From positions 1 to 37,757 of the forward strand of contig CAYNST010000026.1 in NCBI GenBank assembly GCA_964399955.1: a stretch of DNA of 37,757 bases, in the 5' to 3' direction. A program made the translations under genes and the position numbers. Under the pieces are notes generated by a model. That model worked only from the letters and a program-made list of their open reading frames with translations. It was not told where the DNA came from and ran no database searches. This document shows positions 25,003 to 33,064 of this stretch, piece after piece (position 1 is the first letter of the stretch; every line of letters starts with the position of its first letter). This stretch comes from CAYNST01 sp964399955 (GTDB taxonomy: Bacteria > Pseudomonadota > Gammaproteobacteria > Pseudomonadales > Cellvibrionaceae).

Positions 25003-26010
25003 ATGCGGATTTTGGTGACAGGAGCGGCGGGATTCATCGGTTATCACCTTTGTGAATATTTGCTGCAGCGCGGAGACGATGTGGTTGGTATTGACAACAT
25101 CAATGACTATTACGATATCAATCTGAAATATGCGCGGCTGGAGAAGCTGGCCGCCTTTGCCAAGTTCGAGTTTGTTAAGCTGGATGTGGCGGACCGGGCC
25201 CGCGTGGCGCGGCTGTTTGCGGAAGGCGGCTTTGAGCGTGTGGTGCACCTGGCAGCTCAGGCGGGCGTGCGTTATTCCATTGACAACCCCATGGCCTACA
25301 TCGACTCCAATCTGCTGGGTTTTGCCAATATTCTTGAAGGCTGCCGCCACAATCAGGTGGCGCACCTGGCCTATGCATCGTCAAGCTCCGTCTACGGCGC
25401 CAATGCGGCCGCTGCCTTTTCCGAACAGCACAACGTAGACCACCCGATGTCGCTCTACGCCGCCAGTAAAAAAGCCAATGAACTGATGGCGCACACCTAC
25501 AGCAATCTGTATGGCCTGCCCACCACCGGCCTGCGGTTTTTCACCGTCTACGGGCCCTGGGGGCGTCCGGATATGGCGCTGTTCAAGTTCACCAAAGGCA
25601 TTATCGAAGGCACGCCTATTGATATCTACAACAACGGCCAAATGCAGCGCGACTTCACTTATATTGATGACATCGTCGAAGGCGTGGTGCGGGTTACCGA
25701 CCAAATTGCTCAATCCAACCCCGACTGGCACGGTGAAAAGCCGGACCCTGCCACCAGCTTTGCCCCCTACCGCATCTACAATATCGGCAATAATAAACCG
25801 GTTAAGTTGCTGGATTTTGTTGCCGCCATCGAACAGGCTGTCGGCAAGCCGGCCGTCAAAAATTTCATGCCCATGCAGCCCGGCGATGTCCCCGCCACCT
25901 GCGCCGACGTCAGCGCCCTGCAAGCAGCAGTGGGCTTCAAACCGGATACGCCGGTTACAGAAGGCATACAAAATTTTGTTAACTGGTATCGCAGTTATTA
26001 TCAGGTTTGA
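25003..26010 (+). CDS. UDP-glucuronate 4-epimerase (NAD-dependent, SDR family)
   Basis: An extended short-chain dehydrogenase of 335 residues that should interconvert UDP-glucuronate and UDP-galacturonate for surface polysaccharides. The Rossmann motif GAAGFIG starts at G7, and the catalytic Y152 and K156 lie in LYAASKKANE with SSSSVYG before them. The stretches IDNINDYYDINLKYARL and YGPWGRPDMALFKFTKGI are the signature of the CapI/LspL UDP-glucuronate epimerase group rather than GalE. The start has an ideal AGGAGG six bases upstream. No glycosyltransferase or other nucleotide-sugar gene is in the window, so it is an orphan; its substrate comes from motif resemblance only. Confidence 0.88.
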   Translation: MRILVTGAAGFIGYHLCEYLLQRGDDVVGIDNINDYYDINLKYARLEKLAAFAKFEFVKLDVADRARVARLFAEGGFERVVHLAAQAGVRYSIDNPMAYIDSNLLGFANILEGCRHNQVAHLAYASSSSVYGANAAAAFSEQHNVDHPMSLYAASKKANELMAHTYSNLYGLPTTGLRFFTVYGPWGRPDMALFKFTKGIIEGTPIDIYNNGQMQRDFTYIDDIVEGVVRVTDQIAQSNPDWHGEKPDPATSFAPYRIYNIGNNKPVKLLDFVAAIEQAVGKPAVKNFMPMQPGDVPATCADVSALQAAVGFKPDTPVTEGIQNFVNWYRSYYQV

Positions 26011-26156
26011 TGCTTCAACCCCCGGCCCGGCTGCGCCCAGGTTGCACGCTAACAGGTTGCGCACTATTGTGAGGCCTATTCTTACCTTATAGCCTATACT
26101 TAGCGCAGCCGTTACAAGCATTTAACAGGAAACTCCCGACCACACGCTCCGGGTTT

Positions 26157-26168
26157 GTTAGCGCTTAC
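26157..26168. promoter_or_regulatory. Operator-like imperfect palindrome upstream of TonB receptor
   Basis: GTTAGCGCTTAC is a 12-bp near-palindrome (5 of 6 pairs) with a central AGCGCT, a layout like LacI-family operators. It lies 16 nt before the receptor start codon and overlaps the leader just upstream of its GGAGGA ribosome-binding site. The regulator is unknown and the match could be chance. Confidence 0.2.
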
Positions 26169-26184
26169 CCGTTTGGAGGACAGC

Positions 26185-28557
26185 ATGAATCGCAGCTTTT
26201 CCACACCGGGCAGACGCCACACCCTTGCCACAGCTATTTCCCTGACACTGTCTGGCCTTGCCTGCCTGGCGCAGGCTCAAGAGCCAATATTGGAAGAGGT
26301 CATTGTTACGTCCCAGCGGCGCGCACTGAGCCTGCAGGATGTGCCCAACTCCGTGGTGGCCATGAGTGGCGAACGGCTGGAGCAGATGGCGGTCAACAAC
26401 CTGCAGGACCTCACCACCTACGCCACCAACATCCACCTGACCCAGACCGGCTTCAGCACCCAGTTGCGCATTCGCGGTATCGGCTCGGACAACAGTCAGG
26501 GGTTTGAGCAGTCGGTGGGCGTGTATGCCGACGGCATATTCCGTGGCCGGGCGCAGCTCTTCCGCGCGCCCATGTTTGACATGGAGCGGGTAGAAATCAT
26601 GCGCGGCCCGCAGGCCACCCTGTTTGGCAAAAACAGCATTGCCGGCGCACTGGACCTGATCAGCGCCAAGCCTACGGATGAACTGGCCGGCAGGGTCACC
26701 CTGCGCCACGGTCTTGAACGCAGCTCACGGGAGCTGGACGCGTTTGTGTCCGGCCCCCTGCTGGACAACCTCAACGGCCGCCTGGCGGTGCGGGTACTGG
26801 ACGACCCGGGCTTTATGCAAAACAGCACCCTTGACCAGCGCGAACCGAATCGCGACGAGATAGCCGTGCGCGGTTCCCTCGATTGGACGCCCACGGACAA
26901 CCTGCAGGTCACATTGATTGCCGAACAGGACACCTTCGATGTGCGCGGGCGCGCTATCGAGGTCAGCCTGGATCAGGCCGCGCCCGGCGGCTTCAGCTTC
27001 AGCCAGGTGCTGGGCAGTTTGCAGTCGTTTGGCGGCCTTGGCTTTGAGAGTGACGTGGACCACGTACGTCAAAGCAACCTGCAGGACCAGAGCGACAACA
27101 CCATCAATTCTCTGACGCTGCGGGCGGACTACGACTGGAACGGTTTCACCCTGACCTCGCTGACCGGCGCGCTGGGCTTTGATTACACCGAGACCTGCGA
27201 CTGCGACTTTACCCCCTCGGACCTGTTAACCGTTCGCATGGGTGAAAAATACGATCAGCTGAGCCAGGAGTTTCGCATCGCCTCGCCCACCGACCAGCGG
27301 GTGGAGTGGCTGGCGGGCATCTTCTATCAGACCTACGAGCAAACATTCGAAGACACTCAAGGCATATCCTCCACATCGCTTGTTCCCTTCCTGCTGCCCG
27401 GCCTGGGCATTCCCGGCCTGGATGCGGACACCGCTCAGGGATTTGTGAATACCGGCATTATGCGCGAGTTCGAACAGAATTCAGAGACGGCCGCCCTGTT
27501 CGGCGAAGTCACCTGGAACGCCACAGACACTTTGCACCTGAGCCTGGGGCTGCGCTACACCCATGAAGTCAAGGACGCCAGCAAGGTGCTGAATGTGGTG
27601 CGCATGAACACCGACGAAGTCCTGCCAAGTCCGGGGCTGGGCCAGTTATACAGCGCGGTTTTCCTCGCCGATTCCGAACAGTCCGGCGGTCACAACCTGC
27701 AGGACCGCCGCAGTGAATCGGCCTTCACACCCAGCTTTACCGCCGTGATCGACCTGTCCGACACCACCATGGCCTACGGCAAGATCTCCCGCGGTTTCAA
27801 GTCCGGCGGCTTTGACCCGCGCTCCAACAACACCGAGAACTTCGAGTTTGAAGAAGAGCGGGTGGATGCCTTTGAGGTGGGTTACAAAATAGGCCTGGCC
27901 GAAGGCCGTGCCGAGGTGAACTTTGCCCTGTTCCGCATGCACTACGACAACCTGCAGATCAGCCAGTTTGACGGCCGGGTGGGCTTTAACGTGGGCAACG
28001 CGCGGGACACCCGGGTGCAGGGCCTGGAGCTGGACGGCCGCTGGCAGATCACCGAGCACCTGCTCACCCGCTACAGCGCTGCCCTGCTGGATTTTGAGTA
28101 CCGGGATTTCACCAACGGCGACTGCCATTACGGCTTGGGCACGGCCGGCGTAGACCTGTGCGACTACACCGGTGAGCGCGGCGTTTACACGCCCAAACTG
28201 GCGGTCAATGGCGGCTTTGACTATGTCCGGCCACTGAATGAGCGCTTCTGGTTGACCAGCAGCCTGGATCTGCAGTGGATGGGCGAGCACCAGGTGCACG
28301 TCAACCTGGACCCCCAGGGTGCCATAGACGCCTATACCCTGGTGTCATTGCGTTTTGCGCTGGAGACCGAGAACTGGGAACTGGCACTGCTGGGTAAAAA
28401 TTTGCTGGATGAAAAAGTGGTGTCTTACTCGGCCAACCTGCCGCTGTCGGAGCTGATGACCAATGCTGCGTCCGGCGAGGCCGCAGGCAGTAACTCGCAC
28501 TACAGCTTTGTGCGCCCGCCGCGCAGCATTGTTGCCGAGGCCACCTACCGCTTCTAG
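26185..28557 (+). CDS. TonB-dependent outer-membrane receptor
   Basis: A 790-residue outer-membrane importer driven by TonB-ExbBD. A signal peptide spans residues 1-32 (cleavage near AQAQ-EP), followed at once by a TonB-box-like EEVIVTSQRR. The plug domain follows (LQDVPNSVVAMSGERLEQM, RGIGSDNSQG, VEIMRGPQATLFGKNSIAGAL), then the 22-strand barrel ending in ATYRF with terminal aromatic F. There is no N-terminal STN signalling domain, so it should not control an anti-sigma pathway. Extracellular loops carry cysteine pairs (TCDCDF; GDCHYG...DLCDY). The substrate cannot be told; this subgroup is often annotated as IroN or pesticin-type but is diverse. ATG at 26185 is supported by GGAGGA upstream. 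Its stop overlaps the convergent moeB stop. Confidence 0.93.
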   Translation: MNRSFSTPGRRHTLATAISLTLSGLACLAQAQEPILEEVIVTSQRRALSLQDVPNSVVAMSGERLEQMAVNNLQDLTTYATNIHLTQTGFSTQLRIRGIGSDNSQGFEQSVGVYADGIFRGRAQLFRAPMFDMERVEIMRGPQATLFGKNSIAGALDLISAKPTDELAGRVTLRHGLERSSRELDAFVSGPLLDNLNGRLAVRVLDDPGFMQNSTLDQREPNRDEIAVRGSLDWTPTDNLQVTLIAEQDTFDVRGRAIEVSLDQAAPGGFSFSQVLGSLQSFGGLGFESDVDHVRQSNLQDQSDNTINSLTLRADYDWNGFTLTSLTGALGFDYTETCDCDFTPSDLLTVRMGEKYDQLSQEFRIASPTDQRVEWLAGIFYQTYEQTFEDTQGISSTSLVPFLLPGLGIPGLDADTAQGFVNTGIMREFEQNSETAALFGEVTWNATDTLHLSLGLRYTHEVKDASKVLNVVRMNTDEVLPSPGLGQLYSAVFLADSEQSGGHNLQDRRSESAFTPSFTAVIDLSDTTMAYGKISRGFKSGGFDPRSNNTENFEFEEERVDAFEVGYKIGLAEGRAEVNFALFRMHYDNLQISQFDGRVGFNVGNARDTRVQGLELDGRWQITEHLLTRYSAALLDFEYRDFTNGDCHYGLGTAGVDLCDYTGERGVYTPKLAVNGGFDYVRPLNERFWLTSSLDLQWMGEHQVHVNLDPQGAIDAYTLVSLRFALETENWELALLGKNLLDEKVVSYSANLPLSELMTNAASGEAAGSNSHYSFVRPPRSIVAEATYRF

Positions 28558-29324
28558 GCGGCCGGTGGCGGCTGGCCGCACACCGGGCAATTCGGGTCGC
28601 GGCCAAGTTTGAACTCTCTGAACTGCGTCTGCAGGGCATCAAATATTATCAACCGCCCCAATAACGGCTGGCCCACCCGGGCCAGCAATTTCAGCACCTC
28701 CAGCGCCTGCAGACTGCCCATCACCCCCACCACCGGTGCCAATACACCGCTTTCGGCACAGCTTAGCTGCTCGTCGTCCAGCTCCGGGTAAAGGCATTGA
28801 TAACAGGGGCTGTGCGGGTTTGCCGCATCAAAGACCGCCAACTGCCCCTGCAGGCCAATGGCCGCCGCCGACACCAGCGGCGTTCTGGCCTGCACACAGG
28901 CGCTGTTGATACTGCGGCGCGTGGCAAAGTTGTCGGTGCAATCCACCACCACGTCGGCCGCAGCCACCTGCTGCAGTAGCTCTTCTGCATTCAAACGCCG
29001 GCCAATCACCCGGACCTCGGTCAGGGAATTCAGCTCCGCCAGTGTGCGTGCGGCGGAGGCGGCCTTGTTCTGCCCCAGGCTGCTTTCGCGGTGCACTATC
29101 TGGCGCTGCAAGTTGCTGAGCTCAACCTGGTCATCGTCCACCAGGGTCAAGCGGCCAACGCCCGAGGCCGATAAATACATAGCCACCGGCGAGCCCAGCC
29201 CGCCCAGGCCAATCATCAGCACTTGTCCCCCACTGATGGCCAGTTGCCCCTCTACATCCAGCTCCGGCAGTAAAATGTGCCGGCTGTAGCGCAGCAGCTC
29301 GTCGTCACTGAAAGCCTTGCTCAC
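28554..29324 (-). CDS. moeB: MoeB/ThiF-family adenylyltransferase
   Basis: An E1-like enzyme that adenylates the C-terminal glycine of a sulfur-carrier protein (MoaD or ThiS). The 256-residue product has the nucleotide-binding GLGGLGSPVAMYLSASG from G39, DDDQVELSNLQRQ and DCTDNF (129-134). Two zinc cysteine pairs are present, C174/C177 and C246/C249. The likely catalytic cysteine is C189 in SCAESGVLAP. MoeB (molybdopterin) is favoured over ThiF from its position after prfA-prmC, as in Pseudomonas, but sequence alone does not settle it. GTG at 29324 is the start, with AGGAG upstream and a GTGA overlap with the prmC stop. Confidence 0.88.
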   Translation of the reverse strand: MSKAFSDDELLRYSRHILLPELDVEGQLAISGGQVLMIGLGGLGSPVAMYLSASGVGRLTLVDDDQVELSNLQRQIVHRESSLGQNKAASAARTLAELNSLTEVRVIGRRLNAEELLQQVAAADVVVDCTDNFATRRSINSACVQARTPLVSAAAIGLQGQLAVFDAANPHSPCYQCLYPELDDEQLSCAESGVLAPVVGVMGSLQALEVLKLLARVGQPLLGRLIIFDALQTQFREFKLGRDPNCPVCGQPPPAA

Positions 29325-30163
29325 TGTGCTCCTGCCCCTGGCCGATAACAACCGCCGCTGACGCGCGGGTTGCCGGCCAGATCCTTGCTGCTGAACACCT
29401 GGGCAAAGCCGCAGGCCTTTAACAGCGCGGTGACCGCCTCGGCCTGCTGCCAGCCGTGCTCCAACAGCAACCAACCCTTGTTGCAGAGGAACTGCGGAGC
29501 CTGAGCAATAATGCAGCGAATATCGTCCAACCCGTCTGCTCCGGCCACCAGCGCCGAGTGCGGCTCAAAGCGCAGATCGCCCTGGTTGAGATGAGGATCA
29601 CTTGCGGCAATGTAAGGAGGGTTGCTGACGATCACCTCGAAACGGCCCTGCACCTGGGCAAACCAGTCACTCCGCTGCACCGTCACATTGGCCAGGCCCA
29701 AATGGCGGCGGTTGGATTCCGCCAACTGCACCGCCTCGGCCACCTTGTCCACCGCCACGACGGTGGCCTGGGGGCATTCACTGGCCAGGGCCAAGGCCAG
29801 TGCACCGGTGCCGGTGCCAAGATCCAGCAGCCTGCCGCGCCGCGTTGGCAGCTTTTGCAGCGCCACCTCCACCAGGTGCTCGGAATCTGGCCGCGGGATC
29901 AAGGTGCTGCTGTTGACGGCTAGCGGCAGAGACCAGAATTCTCGCAACCCCAAAATGTGGGCCACCGGCTCGCCCCGGCGGCGGCGGTCCAGCCATTGGC
30001 AATATTGCTCTTCCTGCTCGGCGGTGAGCCGGTGCTCCGGCCAGCCGAACAGAAAGGTGCGCGGTTTGTTCAGCACCCGGGCCAAGAGCAGTTCGGCGTC
30101 CAGCCGCGGCGTGTCGCTGCCGTCCAGGCGGTTGGCCTGCTGCAGGGCATCGGCAATATTCAT
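29321..30163 (-). CDS. prmC: Release factor glutamine methyltransferase PrmC
   Basis: PrmC (HemK) methylates the glutamine of the GGQ motif in release factors RF1 and RF2, using S-adenosylmethionine. The 280-residue product has the N-terminal helical substrate-binding domain, then the linker FWSLPLAVNSSTLIPRPDSE. The SAM motif DLGTGTG is at 114-120 and the catalytic NPPY at 181-184. Its start overlaps the stop of prfA, its substrate's gene, in TGATG, and its stop overlaps the moeB start. This tight packing implies translational coupling. Confidence 0.96.
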   Translation of the reverse strand: MNIADALQQANRLDGSDTPRLDAELLLARVLNKPRTFLFGWPEHRLTAEQEEQYCQWLDRRRRGEPVAHILGLREFWSLPLAVNSSTLIPRPDSEHLVEVALQKLPTRRGRLLDLGTGTGALALALASECPQATVVAVDKVAEAVQLAESNRRHLGLANVTVQRSDWFAQVQGRFEVIVSNPPYIAASDPHLNQGDLRFEPHSALVAGADGLDDIRCIIAQAPQFLCNKGWLLLEHGWQQAEAVTALLKACGFAQVFSSKDLAGNPRVSGGCYRPGAGAQ

Positions 30164-31245
30164 CAGCTTGCCAGGGTGGCCAGTTGATCCGCCTGGTATT
30201 CGTTGATCAGCGGCTGAATGATGTCGTCCAGAGCGCCCTGCATCACTTCGTCCAGTTTGTAAAGCGTCAGGTTGATGCGGTGGTCGGTCACCCGCCCCTG
30301 GGGGAAGTTGTAGGTGCGGATACGCTCGGAGCGGTCGCCGCTGCCTACCAGGCTCTTGCGCTCGCTGGCCTGCTCACTGGCGGCTTTTTCACTGGCCAGG
30401 TTGTTGAGCCGCGCCGCCAGCAACGACATGGCACGGGCGCGGTTCTTGTGTTGCGAGCGCTCATCCTGACACTCCACCACAATGCCGGTGGGCAGGTGCG
30501 TCAAACGGATGGCAGAGTCGGTTTTGTTGACATGCTGCCCTCCCGCACCACTGGCGCGGTAGGTATCCACCCGCAGGTCGGCCTTGTTGATGCTGATTTC
30601 CTCGGCTTCGTCGGCCTCTGCCAAGATGGCCACGGTACAGGCGGAGGTGTGAATGCGTCCCTGGGACTCGGTGGCAGGCACCCTCTGTACCCGGTGCGCG
30701 CCGGACTCGAACTTGAGTTTGGAATACACACCCTGCCCCACGATGCGGCTGATCACCTCTTTATAACCGCCGTGCTCGCCTTCACTCTCGGAAATGATTT
30801 CCACCTTCCAGCGCTGACGCTCTGCATAGCGCACGTACATACGGAACAGGTCGCCGGCAAAAATGGCCGCTTCATCGCCACCGGTGCCTGCGCGCACCTC
30901 CAGAAACACATTGCGGTTATCGCGCTCGTCGGTCGGCAGCAATAAGGTTTGCAGCTCCAACTCCAGAGGTTCCAGTTTGCTCTCATTGATGTCCAATTCC
31001 TCGCGAGCCATCTCGCGCATTTCGGCGTCGCCCTCGTTCAGCCATTTTTTGGCCTCGTCCAGGTCGGACAACACCGTGCGGTAGCGGTCCAGGCACTCTA
31101 CCACCGGCTCCAGCTCGGCGTACTCCCGCGACAGTTCACGGAACTGGTCCTGATTGGCGATCACCTCGGCGTCGCTCAGCATGGCGCTGACTTCGGCATA
31201 GCGCTCCTTGAGCGCGTCAAGCTTTTGCAGGATTGAGGCTTTCAT
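30163..31245 (-). CDS. prfA: Peptide chain release factor 1
   Basis: RF1 ends translation at UAA and UAG. The 360-residue protein has the codon-reading tripeptide P190-A191-T192 (RVPATESQGR), which marks RF1 rather than RF2, and the peptidyl-hydrolysis motif GGQ at 235-237 (SGAGGQHVNKT). No frameshift is present, as expected for RF1. It is followed by prmC with a one-base stop/start overlap and preceded by hemA after 64 nt, the classical hemA-prfA-prmC order. Confidence 0.98.
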   Translation of the reverse strand: MKASILQKLDALKERYAEVSAMLSDAEVIANQDQFRELSREYAELEPVVECLDRYRTVLSDLDEAKKWLNEGDAEMREMAREELDINESKLEPLELELQTLLLPTDERDNRNVFLEVRAGTGGDEAAIFAGDLFRMYVRYAERQRWKVEIISESEGEHGGYKEVISRIVGQGVYSKLKFESGAHRVQRVPATESQGRIHTSACTVAILAEADEAEEISINKADLRVDTYRASGAGGQHVNKTDSAIRLTHLPTGIVVECQDERSQHKNRARAMSLLAARLNNLASEKAASEQASERKSLVGSGDRSERIRTYNFPQGRVTDHRINLTLYKLDEVMQGALDDIIQPLINEYQADQLATLAS

Positions 31246-31309
31246 TCACTCTCACTTAAATTGGGGGTAGGTTTGGCGGCCAAATTACGAGGCTGTAGGG
31301 TAACAGCCG

Positions 31310-32689
31310 TCAGCCCGCCGGATTGATTCTGCGCTTTTGCGCCAGGCCGTGCTGCAGATCCTGCGTCTGGTCTTGCGCCGGGCCCTGCTCCAGCTTTTGC
31401 TCCAGAGCGACCACGGCGGCCGTTTGGTCCGGTTGCTCCAGCTCCAGCTCAAACAGGCGGTGTACCGCGTTGATCAGTTCGTACTCTCCGGCCGCACTGG
31501 CTTTTTTTAGCTGCAGGGTGGGCTTGTGCATCATTTTGTTGGCCAGATTGCGTGCCAACTGGGAAATCACTTCACTGGCGTCCACGCCCGTGTCCAGCTG
31601 ACGCAGAGACTTGGCCACTTCTATATCACGCAGCTCTTCCACCGCCTGGCGAAACGCCTTGATAGTGGCGACGGCATCCTGCGAACGCAGCTCCTGCTCG
31701 TAGTGGGCAACACCTTCTTCTATGATCTCGCGGGCGATTTTTGCCGCCTGCTCGCGCGAGCGCATGTTTTCGTCGATCACCTCGCGCAGGTCATCCACGG
31801 TGTAGAGGTAGACGTCGCTCAAGTCCGCCACCTGCTCTTCGATGTCGCGCGGTACGGCAATGTCCACCATGAACATGGGCTTGTGCTTGCGCTTTTTCAG
31901 TGCCACTTCCACCGCCCCCTTGCCCAGCAACGGCAATTGACTGGCGGTGGAAGATATGACGATATCCGCCCGGTGCAGGTGGTCCGGGATATCCGCCAGC
32001 AGAATGGCTTCGCCGTTGAATTTCTGCGCCAGTTGCACGGCATTGCCCAGGGTGCGGTTGGCGACGATAATTCGGCGCAAGCCCTGCTCCACCAGATGGC
32101 GCGCCACCAGCTCGATGGTTTCGCCTGCGCCGATCAGCAGCGCGGTGTCCTTGCTTAGATCGGAAAATATCTGCTGCGCCAGGGACACAGCCGCATAGGC
32201 CACGGAGACCGGATTCTCGCCAATGGCGGTTTCCGAGCGCACCCGTTTTGCTACGGAAAACACCTTGTGGAAGGTTGCATGCAGATTGCTGCCCAGGCAA
32301 CCGGCCTCGCCAGCGGTGGCGTAGGCGGATTTCATCTGCCCCAGTATCTGCGGCTCCCCCAGCACCAGAGAATCCAAACCGCTGGCCACCTTCATCATGT
32401 GGCGGGCGGCATCGGCGCCGGTGTACACGTAGTGGCAAGTTGCCAGCTGGCTGGGCTCGGTGTTGTGAAAGCGGGCCAGCCAGTTGAGTATGCCGCCGAC
32501 ACGTTCGGGGTCGGTTTCGCAGTAGATTTCTGTGCGGTTGCAGGTAGACAGAATGGCCACTTCCTGCGCCTGCGCGTTATTGAGAGCATCCAGCAGGGCG
32601 CGCTGCATTTGGTCGGGCGCAAAGGCGACCGCCTCGCGCACGGCCACGGGTGCAGTATTGTGATTGATTCCAAATGCTATCAGTGTCAT
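31310..32689 (-). CDS. hemA: Glutamyl-tRNA reductase
   Basis: HemA reduces glutamyl-tRNA-Glu to glutamate-1-semialdehyde, the first committed step of C5-pathway heme synthesis. The 459-residue product has the N-terminal GINHNTAPVAVRE, the catalytic cysteine C50 in LSTCNRTEIY, GEPQILGQMK and the NADPH domain LIGAGETIELVARHL. A C-terminal dimerisation helix region follows, then an extra Gln/Glu-rich tail of about 40 residues (LEQKLEQGPAQDQTQDL). The leader on the minus strand has two GC hairpins. It is the first gene of hemA-prfA-prmC-moeB. Confidence 0.97.
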   Translation of the reverse strand: MTLIAFGINHNTAPVAVREAVAFAPDQMQRALLDALNNAQAQEVAILSTCNRTEIYCETDPERVGGILNWLARFHNTEPSQLATCHYVYTGADAARHMMKVASGLDSLVLGEPQILGQMKSAYATAGEAGCLGSNLHATFHKVFSVAKRVRSETAIGENPVSVAYAAVSLAQQIFSDLSKDTALLIGAGETIELVARHLVEQGLRRIIVANRTLGNAVQLAQKFNGEAILLADIPDHLHRADIVISSTASQLPLLGKGAVEVALKKRKHKPMFMVDIAVPRDIEEQVADLSDVYLYTVDDLREVIDENMRSREQAAKIAREIIEEGVAHYEQELRSQDAVATIKAFRQAVEELRDIEVAKSLRQLDTGVDASEVISQLARNLANKMMHKPTLQLKKASAAGEYELINAVHRLFELELEQPDQTAAVVALEQKLEQGPAQDQTQDLQHGLAQKRRINPAG

Positions 32690-33064
32690 AACGCTCGATC
32701 GGGTCCGCGCTGGGCGCGCAAGCCGCCCATTTTCTTGTTTACGTGGCGCTCTGGCAAGCGCCGCTGGCCAGGCGCGGGGCCTAAGGCCCCCTGCTTTACA
32801 AACTTTCTAGCGTACACCATCATGCTTAGCGGCGCAGAAGACACTCTGGCACGAAACAAACCTTAGCCGCGAACGGCGGTCCAATTCCGTGAGCAAGTAC
32901 AATTTTCCACGTATAGAATGCTTCTGACAGCGTACTACACTGTAATAGTAACCGGTTGGACCAGCGCCGGTGGAAATAGTAACCGTTGAACGCCCGAAGT
33001 GCCGCCACAGGATTGCCATGAGCACCCACTTACCCATTCAGTCTAGCAAGCCGAGAGGTTCAGG
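32690..33064. other. 375-nt intergenic region between hemA and TPR gene
   Basis: This divergent spacer holds no credible protein gene. On the hemA side it has two GC-rich inverted repeats, GGCGCT...AGCGCC (32745-32762) and GGGGCC-TAA-GGCCCC (32776-32790), which would form hairpins in the hemA leader. On the other side it has a direct repeat of AATAGTAACCG (32944-32954 and 32975-32985). AT-rich stretches around 32890-32950 are the likeliest promoter zone, but no strong -35/-10 pair stands out. Confidence 0.6.
32944..32985. repeat. Paired 11-bp direct repeats, possible regulator site
   Basis: AATAGTAACCG occurs at 32944-32954 and again at 32975-32985, exactly 31 bp apart, about three helical turns. 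They lie 80-120 nt upstream of the TPR lipoprotein start. The spacing would put two bound proteins on the same DNA face. No known consensus is recognised. Confidence 0.5.
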
